Counted from the stretch's first letter, positions 1 to 7,336 are shown. The stretch: DNA of 12,593 nt from Aquificota bacterium (GCA_013153795.1 JAADDV010000032.1:1-12593), one strand, 5' to 3'. Notes: generated by a model not told the origin, from the sequence alone. A program made the numbers and translations.

Positions 1-2
1 AT

Positions 3-1598
3 CTGAACGAACTAAATATAGATGTTGTTGAAGAAGGGAAGCCAGAAGAATTTTCTGGAGATGGTGGAGATTATTTAGGTATTGATTTTTCAGACGATGT
101 CTGGTCTAAAACTGATGACCCTGTCAAACTTTATCTAAAAGAAATGGGAAAAATTCCTCTTCTTACAAGAGACGAAGAAATCAAACTTGCTATGGAAATT
201 GAAAAAGGAAGAAAAAAAGTTTTTAGAGGTCTTCTTAGAACATCTTTTCTCATGGAAAAGCTTTTAGATGAATGGGCAAAAGTTGCTGATGGAAAAATGA
301 AAGTAAAAGACATTATAAATATTGATTTTGGAGACAAAGAAGATGAAGATGCTATAGATGAGTCTGAAGTTTTAGATGCAGCTACAAAAGAATTTATTCA
401 AAAAGGACTCCAACTTGCTCATATGTATAGAGAGTTAAGAGATTTAGAACAACAAATCATAGCTGACCCAGATAATGAAGAATTAAAAAGAATTTTTCTA
501 AAAAAACATGCTTCTGTAAACAGATTTGTAAGAAGTTTAAATATTAAATTTACTAAACTTGATAAAATTGCAGATGAGCTAAAAGAGTTATATCAAAGAT
601 TAAAAAGAAAAGAGAAAGACCTTAACAAAAGAATTAAAAAACTTCAAAAAATAGACCCTGATGTAGAAAAACTATTAAAAGGAGATTACTCAGACCCAGA
701 AATTTTAAAGAAAATAGAAGAAAATGGCTTTTCTTTTGGAAGATTTGAGATTTTAAGAACAGAAGTTTTAAAACTTAGAGAAGAAATTGCTGAACTTAGA
801 AAAATGATAGGAACTGTCCCAGGAGAATTTGATTATGTAATGAAAATTATTCAAGAAGGAAGACATCAAGTAAATGAAACAAAACAAAAAATTGTTCAAT
901 CAAACCTTAGGCTTGTGGTTTCTATTGCTAAAAAATACACAAACAGAGGCCTTCAGTTTTTAGACCTTATACAAGAAGGAAATATAGGTCTTATGAAAGC
1001 TGTTGATAAGTTTGATTACAAAAAAGGATACAAGTTTTCTACATATGCTACATGGTGGATAAGACAGGCTATTACAAGAGCTATAGCTGACCAAGCAAGA
1101 ACAATAAGAATACCTGTTCATATGATTGAAACGATAAATAAACTTGTTAGAGTTTCTCGCTCTATGGTTCAGGAGCTTGGAAGAGAACCAACTCCAGAAG
1201 AAATAGCTAAAAAAGTAGGAATGCCTGCTGAGAAAGTAAGAAAAATATTGAGAACATCTCAAGAGCCTATTTCTCTTGAAACACCAATTGGTGATGATGA
1301 TGAATCTCACTTAGGAGATTTTATAGAAGACAAAACTGTATTATCTCCTGAACAACACGTATTAAGACAATCTCTAAGACAGCAATTAGAAGAAGTTTTA
1401 TCAACATTATCGGAAAGAGAAGAGCAAGTTTTAAGATATAGATTCGGATTAGAAGATGATACAGAATACACATTAGAGCAAGTTGGTAAAAAATTTGGTG
1501 TTACAAGAGAAAGAATAAGACAAATAGAAGCAAAAGCATTAAGAAAATTAAGACATCCTCACAGAGCTAAATATTTAAGACCTTTCTGTGAAGATTAA
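3..1598 (+). CDS. rpoD: RNA polymerase primary sigma factor RpoD (sigma-70), 5' end outside window
   Basis: Housekeeping sigma factor that directs core RNA polymerase to -10/-35 promoters. The frame is open from base 3, so the gene enters from the left and about 531 residues are visible. The codons before the ATG at 144 encode the tail of region 1.1 and the start of region 1.2 (TDDPVKLYLKEMGKIPLL), so that ATG is internal. A charged, Lys/Glu-rich non-conserved region follows (about nt 215-870). Region 2 has NLRLVVSIAKKY, DLIQEGNIGLMKAVDKF and the -10 recognition/melting segment FSTYATWWIRQAITRAI (nt about 1035-1090). Region 3 follows, then region 4 with the helix-turn-helix YTLEQVGKKFGVTRERIRQ (nt about 1467-1525) and a KALRKLRHP end. 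All regions are intact and the protein ends in the usual place. The strong region 1.1/1.2 match and full region 3 mark it as a primary, not alternative, sigma factor. Confidence 0.97.
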   Translation: MNELNIDVVEEGKPEEFSGDGGDYLGIDFSDDVWSKTDDPVKLYLKEMGKIPLLTRDEEIKLAMEIEKGRKKVFRGLLRTSFLMEKLLDEWAKVADGKMKVKDIINIDFGDKEDEDAIDESEVLDAATKEFIQKGLQLAHMYRELRDLEQQIIADPDNEELKRIFLKKHASVNRFVRSLNIKFTKLDKIADELKELYQRLKRKEKDLNKRIKKLQKIDPDVEKLLKGDYSDPEILKKIEENGFSFGRFEILRTEVLKLREEIAELRKMIGTVPGEFDYVMKIIQEGRHQVNETKQKIVQSNLRLVVSIAKKYTNRGLQFLDLIQEGNIGLMKAVDKFDYKKGYKFSTYATWWIRQAITRAIADQARTIRIPVHMIETINKLVRVSRSMVQELGREPTPEEIAKKVGMPAEKVRKILRTSQEPISLETPIGDDDESHLGDFIEDKTVLSPEQHVLRQSLRQQLEEVLSTLSEREEQVLRYRFGLEDDTEYTLEQVGKKFGVTRERIRQIEAKALRKLRHPHRAKYLRPFCED

Positions 1599-1603
1599 AA
1601 AGA

Positions 1604-1623
1604 ATGCCCCTTAAAGGGGGCAT
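1604..1623 (-). terminator. GC-rich hairpin after rpoD, with T-tract on the minus strand
   Basis: A 7-bp perfect stem (ATGCCCC 1604-1610 with GGGGCAT 1617-1623) closes a 6-base loop six bases after the rpoD stop. Read rightward it is followed by CAAATACATAG, with no U run; a T6 run comes only about 30 bases later (1649-1654). Read leftward it is followed at once by TCTTTTTAAT, a proper T-tract. It therefore looks better as an intrinsic terminator for leftward transcription, although it may also end or stabilise the rpoD message. Confidence 0.55.
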
Positions 1624-2172
1624 CAAATACATAGAAATAAAGGCTGGGTTTTTTGCTCCTCTTTCCTTTTTATTAAATTAGTATATCAAATTTAAATGTT
1701 ATAAATATATAATTTAATAATTAAATTAAAATTTCCAAGAACAAATTATTAATCTATTATAAATAACAAAATCAACCCTTGCTGAAATTTTTTCTTTTAG
1801 ATAAAGCTTAAAAAGGCCATATAGTTTTACCTTCAACAAGAAAACTTCACTTTCAATTAAAATGAACTTTTAAATCTAACGCAATTTTTAAATTTTTTTC
1901 CAAATTTTATATTCAAAAAGCATTGAAATATCGAAAAAAGATTTTAAAAAAAGTAGTTTTTATGCTTGTTTTATGAAAAACAAGAATTTTGGTGGATTTT
2001 TTAAATTTCTTAAAGATTCAAATCTAAAGTTTCAACAATCAATTACTTTTTAAAATCTTATATAAAAGCCCAATCTAAATATTGAGAAAAAAACAGCTAA
2101 AACTTTTTATTTTAAAAATCAAATGTTACCAGTTCATTAATATGATTTATTGCCCTTATTTTCAAATTTTGG
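1624..2172. other. A+T-rich intergenic stretch without a convincing gene
   Basis: This stretch is very A+T-rich, with homopolymer A and T runs and many stop codons in all frames. I find no tRNA, rRNA, CRISPR repeat or insertion-sequence end. The only protein-like trace is a minus-strand stop-to-stop run of about 49 codons (stop at 1726-1728, open to about 1875) containing LKVKLYGLFKLYLKEKI. It has no ATG start and no ribosome site, so I do not call it a gene. Together with the leftward terminator at 1604-1623 it could be the relic of a minus-strand gene or an uncharacterised leftward RNA. Confidence 0.5.
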
Positions 2173-2198
2173 AAATTTTTATAGAAAAATAAAAATTT
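2173..2198 (+). promoter_or_regulatory. A/T-only hairpin in the leader of the heme-barrel gene
   Basis: A perfect 10-bp inverted repeat, AAATTTTTAT (2173-2182) and ATAAAAATTT (2189-2198), encloses a 6-base loop. It ends a few bases before the strong ribosome site AAGGAGGG (2203-2210) of the gene starting at 2217. A wider arm pair, TCAAATTTT and AAAATTTGA, overlaps it. All pairs are A-T, so chance formation in this composition is quite possible and any RNA fold would be weak at high temperature. Confidence 0.3.
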
Positions 2199-2216
2199 GA
2201 AAAAGGAGGGTTAAAA

Positions 2217-3467
2217 ATGTTTATTATTACTTTAGTTTTTACTTTAATCCTTGTCAATCTTAGCTGGAGCGTTCCTCAATTTGCCAGAGATTATAATGCA
2301 GGATGTAATGTTTGTCATACAAATATTCCTATGCTTAACGATGTAGGAGAAAGATTTTTAAGAAACGGTTTTAGGTTTTCTCCTCAAGATTTGCCTACTT
2401 TAAAAGAACTTATTACAGAAAAAGACCCTAGGTTTCTTCCTTTTGGGGTTATGATAGGAGCAAATTATAAAGATAAAAGTAGAGGAAATAATCTAACAGG
2501 TAAAGCTAAACTTTATTTAGCTGCTACTATAACAAAGAATTTATCTATTTTTGGTATGACTAAAGATGTATTTAATAGTGATGCTCCTAATGAACCTGAC
2601 TTCTTTGAAGAAAAATCCTCTATTTTATATATTCAATTTGTTTTTGATGAACAAAAACATCTTTTTAGAGCTGGTTTAATGTCTCCTTTTACACAACTAG
2701 GTAATGTTCAAAGAGCTTTTTTAGATTCTGGTTTAACAGGAATTAGAATAAGTAAAAAACCAGCAAATATGAATAGGAAAGAAAACAATAGAAGGGGAAA
2801 TAGGGGAAACAGAGGCAATAGAGGAAATAGAAATATGGGGAATAATCAAAAAGGTCAAAAAGGAAAACACAGAGGAGGAACATACAAGTCTCCTTTACAA
2901 AATGCAGGAATATCTAACTTTAAAGGAGCTGAATATTCATATCTTTTTAATAATCAAATTTTAGCTTTAATATCTTTTGGAAAACCTGTTTCCCACGGAG
3001 GAAATGAAAATCAGAGAGGAAATAAAACTCAACAAACTTCTAATGATGATAGTGACTATCAAATCTTTTCAGGTTTAAGATATATTGGAAACAATTTTAA
3101 AATAGGATTGATATATTCTTTTAAAAAAGAAAATGGGATAGAAAACAATGCTTTTCTAATTCCTATAGAAAAAAACTTTTATCCTTTATATCTAACAAGT
3201 GTTCTTGTTTATAGAGATAATGATAAAAAAGGAAACTATTTAGGAACAGAAAATTCTATTTTATATGCAATAAACAGCACAAATTATCTTAGAGGCATCA
3301 TAAACATAGGAAAAGAAGAAGATAGAGACACTGAATATGGATACTCTCTAATGTATAGTTTTCTTTTCAAAAATCATGTGCTTCTTCACTTAATTGGCGG
3401 ATACGCTGACCCAGCTAATTCTGAAGGTAAATCCCAATTCAAAGCTTCCATTAGTTTATTCTTTTAA
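2217..3467 (+). CDS. Exported monoheme c-type cytochrome fused to an outer-membrane beta-barrel (Cyc2-like architecture)
   Basis: Predicted outer-membrane electron conduit of 416 residues. Residues 1-18 form a signal peptide (hydrophobic core, likely cut after SWS). The mature N-terminus carries one covalent-heme motif, CNVCH (C30-H34), in the setting PQFARDYNAGCNVCH followed by PMLNDVGERFLRNGF. This closely follows the pattern of small heme domains joined to porins, of which the Fe(II)-oxidising Cyc2 family is the best known. From about residue 75 to the end, short alternating hydrophobic/polar strands separated by polar loops predict a barrel. The protein ends in SISLFF, a C-terminal aromatic typical of outer-membrane barrel insertion signals. 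Residues about 183-222 are a low-complexity Arg/Gly/Asn/Lys loop with tandem RGN units, and a second polar loop lies at 258-280. The start is set by AAGGAGGG seven bases upstream. The electron donor (Fe(II), sulfide or other) cannot be told from the sequence; a heme-bearing porin with another role is the main alternative. Confidence 0.75.
   Translation: MFIITLVFTLILVNLSWSVPQFARDYNAGCNVCHTNIPMLNDVGERFLRNGFRFSPQDLPTLKELITEKDPRFLPFGVMIGANYKDKSRGNNLTGKAKLYLAATITKNLSIFGMTKDVFNSDAPNEPDFFEEKSSILYIQFVFDEQKHLFRAGLMSPFTQLGNVQRAFLDSGLTGIRISKKPANMNRKENNRRGNRGNRGNRGNRNMGNNQKGQKGKHRGGTYKSPLQNAGISNFKGAEYSYLFNNQILALISFGKPVSHGGNENQRGNKTQQTSNDDSDYQIFSGLRYIGNNFKIGLIYSFKKENGIENNAFLIPIEKNFYPLYLTSVLVYRDNDKKGNYLGTENSILYAINSTNYLRGIINIGKEEDRDTEYGYSLMYSFLFKNHVLLHLIGGYADPANSEGKSQFKASISLFF
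2793..2828 (+). repeat. Four tandem 9-bp units encoding Arg-Gly-Asn
   Basis: Codons 193-204 of the heme-barrel protein read RGN four times in a row, flanked by further R, G, N and K residues. The unit is nine bases with synonymous differences between copies (AGG/AGA, GGA/GGC, AAT/AAC). In-frame nine-base repeats can expand or contract without breaking the gene. The segment lies between predicted strands, so it is expected in a surface or periplasmic loop with strong positive charge. Confidence 0.8.
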
Positions 3468-3475
3468 AATGATAG

Positions 3476-3503
3476 TAAGAAGGTCAGCTAGCTGACCTTC
3501 TTA
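3476..3503. terminator. Perfect bidirectional terminator between convergent genes
   Basis: The hairpin has a 12-bp perfect stem (TAAGAAGGTCAG 3476-3487 with CTGACCTTCTTA 3492-3503) and a 4-base CTAG loop. It is followed on the plus strand by a T-rich tract (TTTTTATTCTT), which makes a good intrinsic terminator for the heme-barrel gene. It lies between that gene's stop and the convergent hydrogenase operon's stop at 3541, so it probably serves both. A second small palindrome, ATTCTTAAAAGAAT (3509-3522), sits on the hydrogenase side. Confidence 0.88.
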
Positions 3504-3540
3504 TTTTTATTCTTAAAAGAATATATAAAACTTTTCTTTA

Positions 3541-4239
3541 TTAACTTTGTTTTTGAACCTTTTTAAACTTATAGCCACCAAAGACAATGGCTATATCTCC
3601 TTCACGCCAGAAGATAGTTCTCCACACCTGATAGTAGATATGAAATGCTACCCATGCAAGGATTATCCACATTGTAAAATGATGCCACCATCTAACACCA
3701 GCATGTCCACCTAAAAGCCAGCCAACCCAATCTGTCATAAGATGAAGAAGAGCTGGCCACCATGAACCAATGGCTGATAAACCACTTTCAAGTCCCTGAA
3801 CATACATATAGAACCCTGTTAAAAGCATCCAGACAAGAAGCAGATGAAGTATAGTAAAGTAAACTGCATTAAAGCTATCCAGATGGGAGCTATCAAATTT
3901 CTTTCTTCTATTTAGCGTCAGAAGATTTAAAAGAACTTCAAAAAATTCAACTATGTTTTGTTTTGTTGGAATTAATTTTTTATATACCTTTTCAAATCTA
4001 CTTGCAAAATATAGATAAAAAATAGCTATTGAAATAACATCAAGTAAAAGAGCAGCAAAGAAATGAATAAGTCTGTTATAAGCCATTACATATTTATATG
4101 CAGCTGGTTCAGAAATTAATGTTTGATAAAAAGGGTTAGCTATATAAAGACCTGTTATTACTGCAGCAAGGATAGAAAAAGCATTTACCCAATGAAAAAT
4201 CCTCATTGTGGTTGTCATTCTTTTTACTTTCTGATACAT
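3541..4239 (-). CDS. hyaC: [NiFe]-hydrogenase cytochrome b subunit (HyaC/HupC/HydC type)
   Basis: Membrane diheme cytochrome b of 232 residues that takes electrons from the hydrogenase small subunit and reduces quinone. Four to five hydrophobic segments are visible (about residues 17-34, 56-80, 126-147, 160-177 and 188-206). Histidines in family-typical places are H16 (RIFHWVNA, helix 1), H59 (LIHFFA, helix 2), H186/H187 (WWHHFTMW) and H200 (AFHIYYQVWR), consistent with two b hemes. The cytoplasmic loop at about 85-120 is lysine-rich. The start ATG follows GGGAGG with seven bases between, and lies 16 bases after the large-subunit stop, so it is the last gene of the operon. Alternative family names are hupC and hydC. 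Length and ligand layout fit the group 1 enzymes that pair with quinone. Confidence 0.93.
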   Translation of the reverse strand: MYQKVKRMTTTMRIFHWVNAFSILAAVITGLYIANPFYQTLISEPAAYKYVMAYNRLIHFFAALLLDVISIAIFYLYFASRFEKVYKKLIPTKQNIVEFFEVLLNLLTLNRRKKFDSSHLDSFNAVYFTILHLLLVWMLLTGFYMYVQGLESGLSAIGSWWPALLHLMTDWVGWLLGGHAGVRWWHHFTMWIILAWVAFHIYYQVWRTIFWREGDIAIVFGGYKFKKVQKQS

Positions 4240-4255
4240 CTTTCAAACCTCCCTT

Positions 4256-6019
4256 TTAGATAAAGCAGGCACCACCTACAGGCTCAACTTTATAAACGCC
4301 AAGTTCTCTACCTTTTGTATCTATAACGTGAACAGCACAAGCAATACATGGGTCAAAGGAGTGGATTGTTCTAAGTATCTCAAGGGGCTGGTCTGGATTT
4401 GAAAGGGTTGTTCCAATAAGAGATGCTTCATAAGCTCCCATTCTATTTTTGTAGTCCCTTGGAGCTCCATTCCATGTAGAAGGAACAACAGCCTGATAAT
4501 TTTCTACTTTTCCATCTTTTATTCTAATCCAGTGCCCTAAAGCTCCTCTTGGTGCTTCTGTTAGACCATATCCTTTCAGCTCTTTTCCTTTTGTAAGCTT
4601 TTCAAAATCATAATCTGTCCATGTGCTAAGGTCTCCAGAAGCAACATTTTTAGCAAGCTCTGTAAGCCACTCTTTCATAACATCAACCATTAAAGCTGTT
4701 TCTATAGCTCTTGCTGCCGTTCTTCCTACTGTTGAGAATAAAACTTCAACAGGAAGATTTCCTGATTTTAAAAGCCAGTCTACATAATGTTTAATTCTTT
4801 CATCACCTCTTGCATATCCAACAATCATTCTAGCAAGAGGTCCAACTTCTACTCTATGGTCATCATATATAGGAGATTTTATCCATGAATACTTTCCTTT
4901 AGGGTCTAACGTTCCATCTTCTTTAAATCCTGTATATTTAGGATTTGTCTGCCCATCAAATGGATGAAGAGGTTTGTCTGTTCCCTGATATTCATACCAG
5001 CTATGGGTTACGTCTTCTGTAACTTTAGACTGGTCAACATCATAGACTGTGGATAAATCCATATTTAAAACAAGTCCTTGTGGAAATAGTGTTTTTCCTT
5101 GATACCAAGGAAGGTCGTCCATTCTAAAATCACCATAAGCCATATAGTTTCCAAGTCCTCTTCCTATTCCTTTTAAAGCTTCATCTGCATAAATAGCACC
5201 TGCCATAAGAAGGTCTGGTAGATAGGCTCTGTATATAAACTCCCTTGAAAGTCCTAAGAGGTCTCCAAACTGCCCCAGTCTTGCTGGATTTTTAATATCC
5301 TGAACACATGTTACACCACCAACAACTAAAGATTGTGGATGTGGGTTTTTACCACCAAAAATAGCCATTAGTTTTGCCATTTCTCTTTGAATTTGAAGAG
5401 CGTCAAGATAGTGAGAAACAGCTACTAGGTTTTGCTCAGGCGTGAGTTTATAAGATTTATTTCCCCAGTATGCGTTAGCAAAAGGTCCAAGCCTTCCTGC
5501 TTTTACAAATTTTTTAAGTCTTTCTTGAACAGCTTTTAATTCTCCTTCCCCAGCGTTCCATGGCTGTATCGTTTCTCCTGTTATTGGGTCTTTTAGCATA
5601 TTTGCCCATTTTTTTGCTTCTTGGGCAGCTTTTGCAGGGTCTGCTTCTAACGCAGATACGACATCAACCCAGTCAAGGGCGTGAAGATGATAGAAATGAA
5701 CTACGTGGTCGTGTATATATAAAGAACCTTGTATTAGGTTTCTAACAAGTCTTGCATTTTTTGGCGGAACAACCCCTAGGGCATGTTCAACAGTTTGTGT
5801 AGATGTATAGTAATGAGTTCCTGTGCAGACACCACATATTCTCATTGCAAGAAGAGGAACATCTCTTGGGTCTCTTCCTTTCATTATGATTTCTATTCCA
5901 CGCCACATTGTGGAAGAGCTATAAGCATCAACAATTGTATTGTTATCATCAAGAATTGCTTCTATTCTTAAGTGTCCTTCTATTCTTGTTATTGGGTCTA
6001 CTACTACATGTTTCCCCAT
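4256..6019 (-). CDS. hyaB: [NiFe]-hydrogenase large subunit (catalytic, group 1 uptake type)
   Basis: Catalytic subunit of 587 residues that carries the Ni-Fe(CN)2CO centre and oxidises H2. The N-terminal signature VDPITRIEGHLRIEA is followed by RICGVCTGTHYY (C62 and C65 bind nickel). The C-terminal signature FDPCIACAVH (C558, C561, H564) completes the site. A 23-residue tail after H564 (VIDTKGRELGVYKVEPVGG and beyond) is the expected propeptide removed by a HyaD-type endopeptidase once nickel is inserted. The tail contains one extra cysteine (C585). The subunit has no signal peptide of its own and should be co-exported with the Tat-bearing small subunit. ATG follows AGGAGG, 12 bases after the hyaA stop. 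Maturation genes are not in the window. All four nickel-ligand cysteines are present. Confidence 0.97.
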   Translation of the reverse strand: MGKHVVVDPITRIEGHLRIEAILDDNNTIVDAYSSSTMWRGIEIIMKGRDPRDVPLLAMRICGVCTGTHYYTSTQTVEHALGVVPPKNARLVRNLIQGSLYIHDHVVHFYHLHALDWVDVVSALEADPAKAAQEAKKWANMLKDPITGETIQPWNAGEGELKAVQERLKKFVKAGRLGPFANAYWGNKSYKLTPEQNLVAVSHYLDALQIQREMAKLMAIFGGKNPHPQSLVVGGVTCVQDIKNPARLGQFGDLLGLSREFIYRAYLPDLLMAGAIYADEALKGIGRGLGNYMAYGDFRMDDLPWYQGKTLFPQGLVLNMDLSTVYDVDQSKVTEDVTHSWYEYQGTDKPLHPFDGQTNPKYTGFKEDGTLDPKGKYSWIKSPIYDDHRVEVGPLARMIVGYARGDERIKHYVDWLLKSGNLPVEVLFSTVGRTAARAIETALMVDVMKEWLTELAKNVASGDLSTWTDYDFEKLTKGKELKGYGLTEAPRGALGHWIRIKDGKVENYQAVVPSTWNGAPRDYKNRMGAYEASLIGTTLSNPDQPLEILRTIHSFDPCIACAVHVIDTKGRELGVYKVEPVGGACFI

Positions 6020-6031
6020 ATCTTAAACCTC

Positions 6032-7279
6032 CTATTGTTCTTCTTTTGATGAATCTTCTCTTTTTCCTGCTATAGCACTTGCTACAGCATGGATACCTAT
6101 ACCAATAGCAGTAGCTGTAAGAATACCTAAACCTACTTCATCAACTGTTGCTTCAACTCCATTTATACCAGGCGGTTTTATATCACTGTCAGCAAGAGGT
6201 CTTTCTGTTGCATATTTATCCCAAAATCCAGGTTCAGAACATCCGATACATCCTCTACCTACCCCAATTGGCCAGTTTGTTCCTTCGTTATACCTGACTA
6301 TAGAACAGTTATTAAATGTAAATGGTCCTTTACATCCCATCTTGTAAAGACAGAAGTTGTTTTTAGCACCTTCATCACCCCATTCTTCAACAAACTCACC
6401 AGCATCAAAGTGAGCTCTTCTTTCACAGTTATCGTGGATTCTATATCCAAATGCGAATTTTGGTCTTAAAAGACTATCAAGTTCTGGAATTTCTCCTGTG
6501 AGGATGTAATGAATAATAACCCCTGTTATATTTGCAGGGTTTGCAGGACAGGCAGGAATATTTATAATAGGTTTTCCTTTAACCACATCCATTACACCTA
6601 CAGCACCTGTAGGGTTTGGATAAGCTGCTGGGACTCCTCCAAATGCTGCACATGAACCAACAGCAATAACAGCAGCAGCATGCTCTGCAAGATGTTTTAC
6701 ATGCTCAACACCAGTTTTAGGATGTCTTCCTATTGTAAATGCCTCTGGCATCCCAACAGGAATAGAACCTTCCACAAAAAGCAGGTACTTTCCATCAAAA
6801 TCTTTAACTGCTTTTTCAAGATTTTCTTCTGCCTGGTCTCCTGCTGCAGCCATTATAACTTCGTGATATTCAACTGATAGATATTCAAGTATCAGCTCAT
6901 CCACTGTAGGAGAAGCACTTCTTAAAAGAGCTTCTGTATTTCCTGCACAATCCTGAATATTTATCCAAATTATAGGCACTCTATCCATAACTTCAGCAGC
7001 TTGAGCTACTAGAGGTTCAAACTTTGCAGGAAGCATCAACATTGCTGTAGTAGCAGAAACCCATTTTAAAAAATCCCTTCTTGTTAAATCCCATGTTTCA
7101 AGAAGCTCTTGAAATTTTATTTCTGCTTCTCTTACAGGCTTCTGTGCTCTCAGCTCTTGAAGACGTTTTTCCATCTTCCTGTAAAGAGCATCATAGTAAG
7201 CCTCACCTTTGTTTGTGTTTATATAGTTAGTGGGCTTTGAAAAAACGGCTCTGAGATGTTCCCTATCAAAGAACTGCAT
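6032..7279 (-). CDS. hyaA: [NiFe]-hydrogenase small subunit with long pre-Tat extension (iron-sulfur, electron transfer)
   Basis: Small subunit of 415 residues relaying electrons from the Ni-Fe site to HyaC. The start is placed at 7279 because AGGAGGG lies five bases upstream; the ATG at 7309 in the same frame has no ribosome site and sits inside a palindrome. The Tat motif TRRDFLKW is at residues 66-73, after an unusual charged, helical 65-residue leader, then a hydrophobic stretch to about residue 95. Proximal-cluster region: DCAGNTEALLRS (C111, but Asn114 where CxxC is expected), C210 in GSCAAFGG, C244 in PACP. Distal cluster: H282 and C285 (IHDNCERR), C310, C316. Medial 3Fe-4S: C325 (FNNC), C344 and C347 (GRGCIGCSEP). 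The extra cysteines of O2-tolerant 4Fe-3S enzymes are absent. A hydrophobic C-terminal helix (about 380-405) anchors it beside HyaC. First gene of hyaABC. Confidence 0.95.
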   Translation of the reverse strand: MQFFDREHLRAVFSKPTNYINTNKGEAYYDALYRKMEKRLQELRAQKPVREAEIKFQELLETWDLTRRDFLKWVSATTAMLMLPAKFEPLVAQAAEVMDRVPIIWINIQDCAGNTEALLRSASPTVDELILEYLSVEYHEVIMAAAGDQAEENLEKAVKDFDGKYLLFVEGSIPVGMPEAFTIGRHPKTGVEHVKHLAEHAAAVIAVGSCAAFGGVPAAYPNPTGAVGVMDVVKGKPIINIPACPANPANITGVIIHYILTGEIPELDSLLRPKFAFGYRIHDNCERRAHFDAGEFVEEWGDEGAKNNFCLYKMGCKGPFTFNNCSIVRYNEGTNWPIGVGRGCIGCSEPGFWDKYATERPLADSDIKPPGINGVEATVDEVGLGILTATAIGIGIHAVASAIAGKREDSSKEEQ

Positions 7280-7284
7280 CTTGA

Positions 7285-7291
7285 CCCTCCT
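7285..7291 (-). promoter_or_regulatory. Ribosome binding site deciding the hyaA start
   Basis: On the minus strand AGGAGGG lies five bases before the ATG at 7279. The farther in-frame ATG at 7309 has no comparable sequence before it. This moves the start 10 codons downstream of the longest reading frame. Confidence 0.85.
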
Positions 7292-7305
7292 AATTAAATG
7301 AACAG

Positions 7306-7336
7306 TCATTCATTTTATTTATTTTAGAATGAATGA
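7306..7336. promoter_or_regulatory. Inverted repeat in the hydrogenase leader, operator-like
   Basis: Nine-base perfect arms TCATTCATT (7306-7314) and AATGAATGA (7328-7336) are separated by 13 bases, giving a centre-to-centre distance of 22 bases, about two helical turns. It lies 27-57 bases upstream of the hyaA start. The arms resemble sites bound by dimeric helix-turn-helix regulators of the TetR or FadR type; the regulator is unknown. It could instead fold as a leader hairpin. Confidence 0.5.

Noticed and set aside
144..146. ATG at 144 as the rpoD start
   Set aside because: The frame is open to base 3 and encodes the conserved first half of region 1.2, so this Met is internal.
960..1310. 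116-codon open frame on the minus strand inside rpoD
   Set aside because: It is antisense to conserved sigma regions 2 and 3, has no ribosome site, and its Tyr/Ser/Phe-rich translation is what the complement of this gene gives.
1726..1875. 49-codon minus-strand run as a gene
   Set aside because: It has no ATG, no ribosome site and no family match by eye. A run of this length is not rare by chance when six frames are scanned.
1840..2045. Words such as CTTTCAATTAAAATGAAC and GTTTCAACAATCAATTAC as CRISPR repeat remnants
   Set aside because: They are not alike over a full repeat length, are not regularly spaced, and no cas gene is nearby.
3476..3503. Perfect palindrome as a recombination or attachment site
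   Set aside because: It lies between convergent stops and is followed by a T-tract, so a shared terminator explains it fully.
5560..5971. Two plus-strand open frames of about 60 codons inside hyaB
   Set aside because: They are antisense to the conserved N-terminal third of the large subunit, with no ribosome sites.
6600..6960. Oxygen-tolerant (six-cysteine, 4Fe-3S) hydrogenase
   Set aside because: Both extra cysteine positions are glycine (C-A-G-N and GSCAAFGGV), so the marker of that type is absent.
6032..7309. hyaA starting at the ATG at 7309
   Set aside because: That ATG lies within the inverted repeat and lacks a ribosome site, while the ATG at 7279 has AGGAGGG at five bases.
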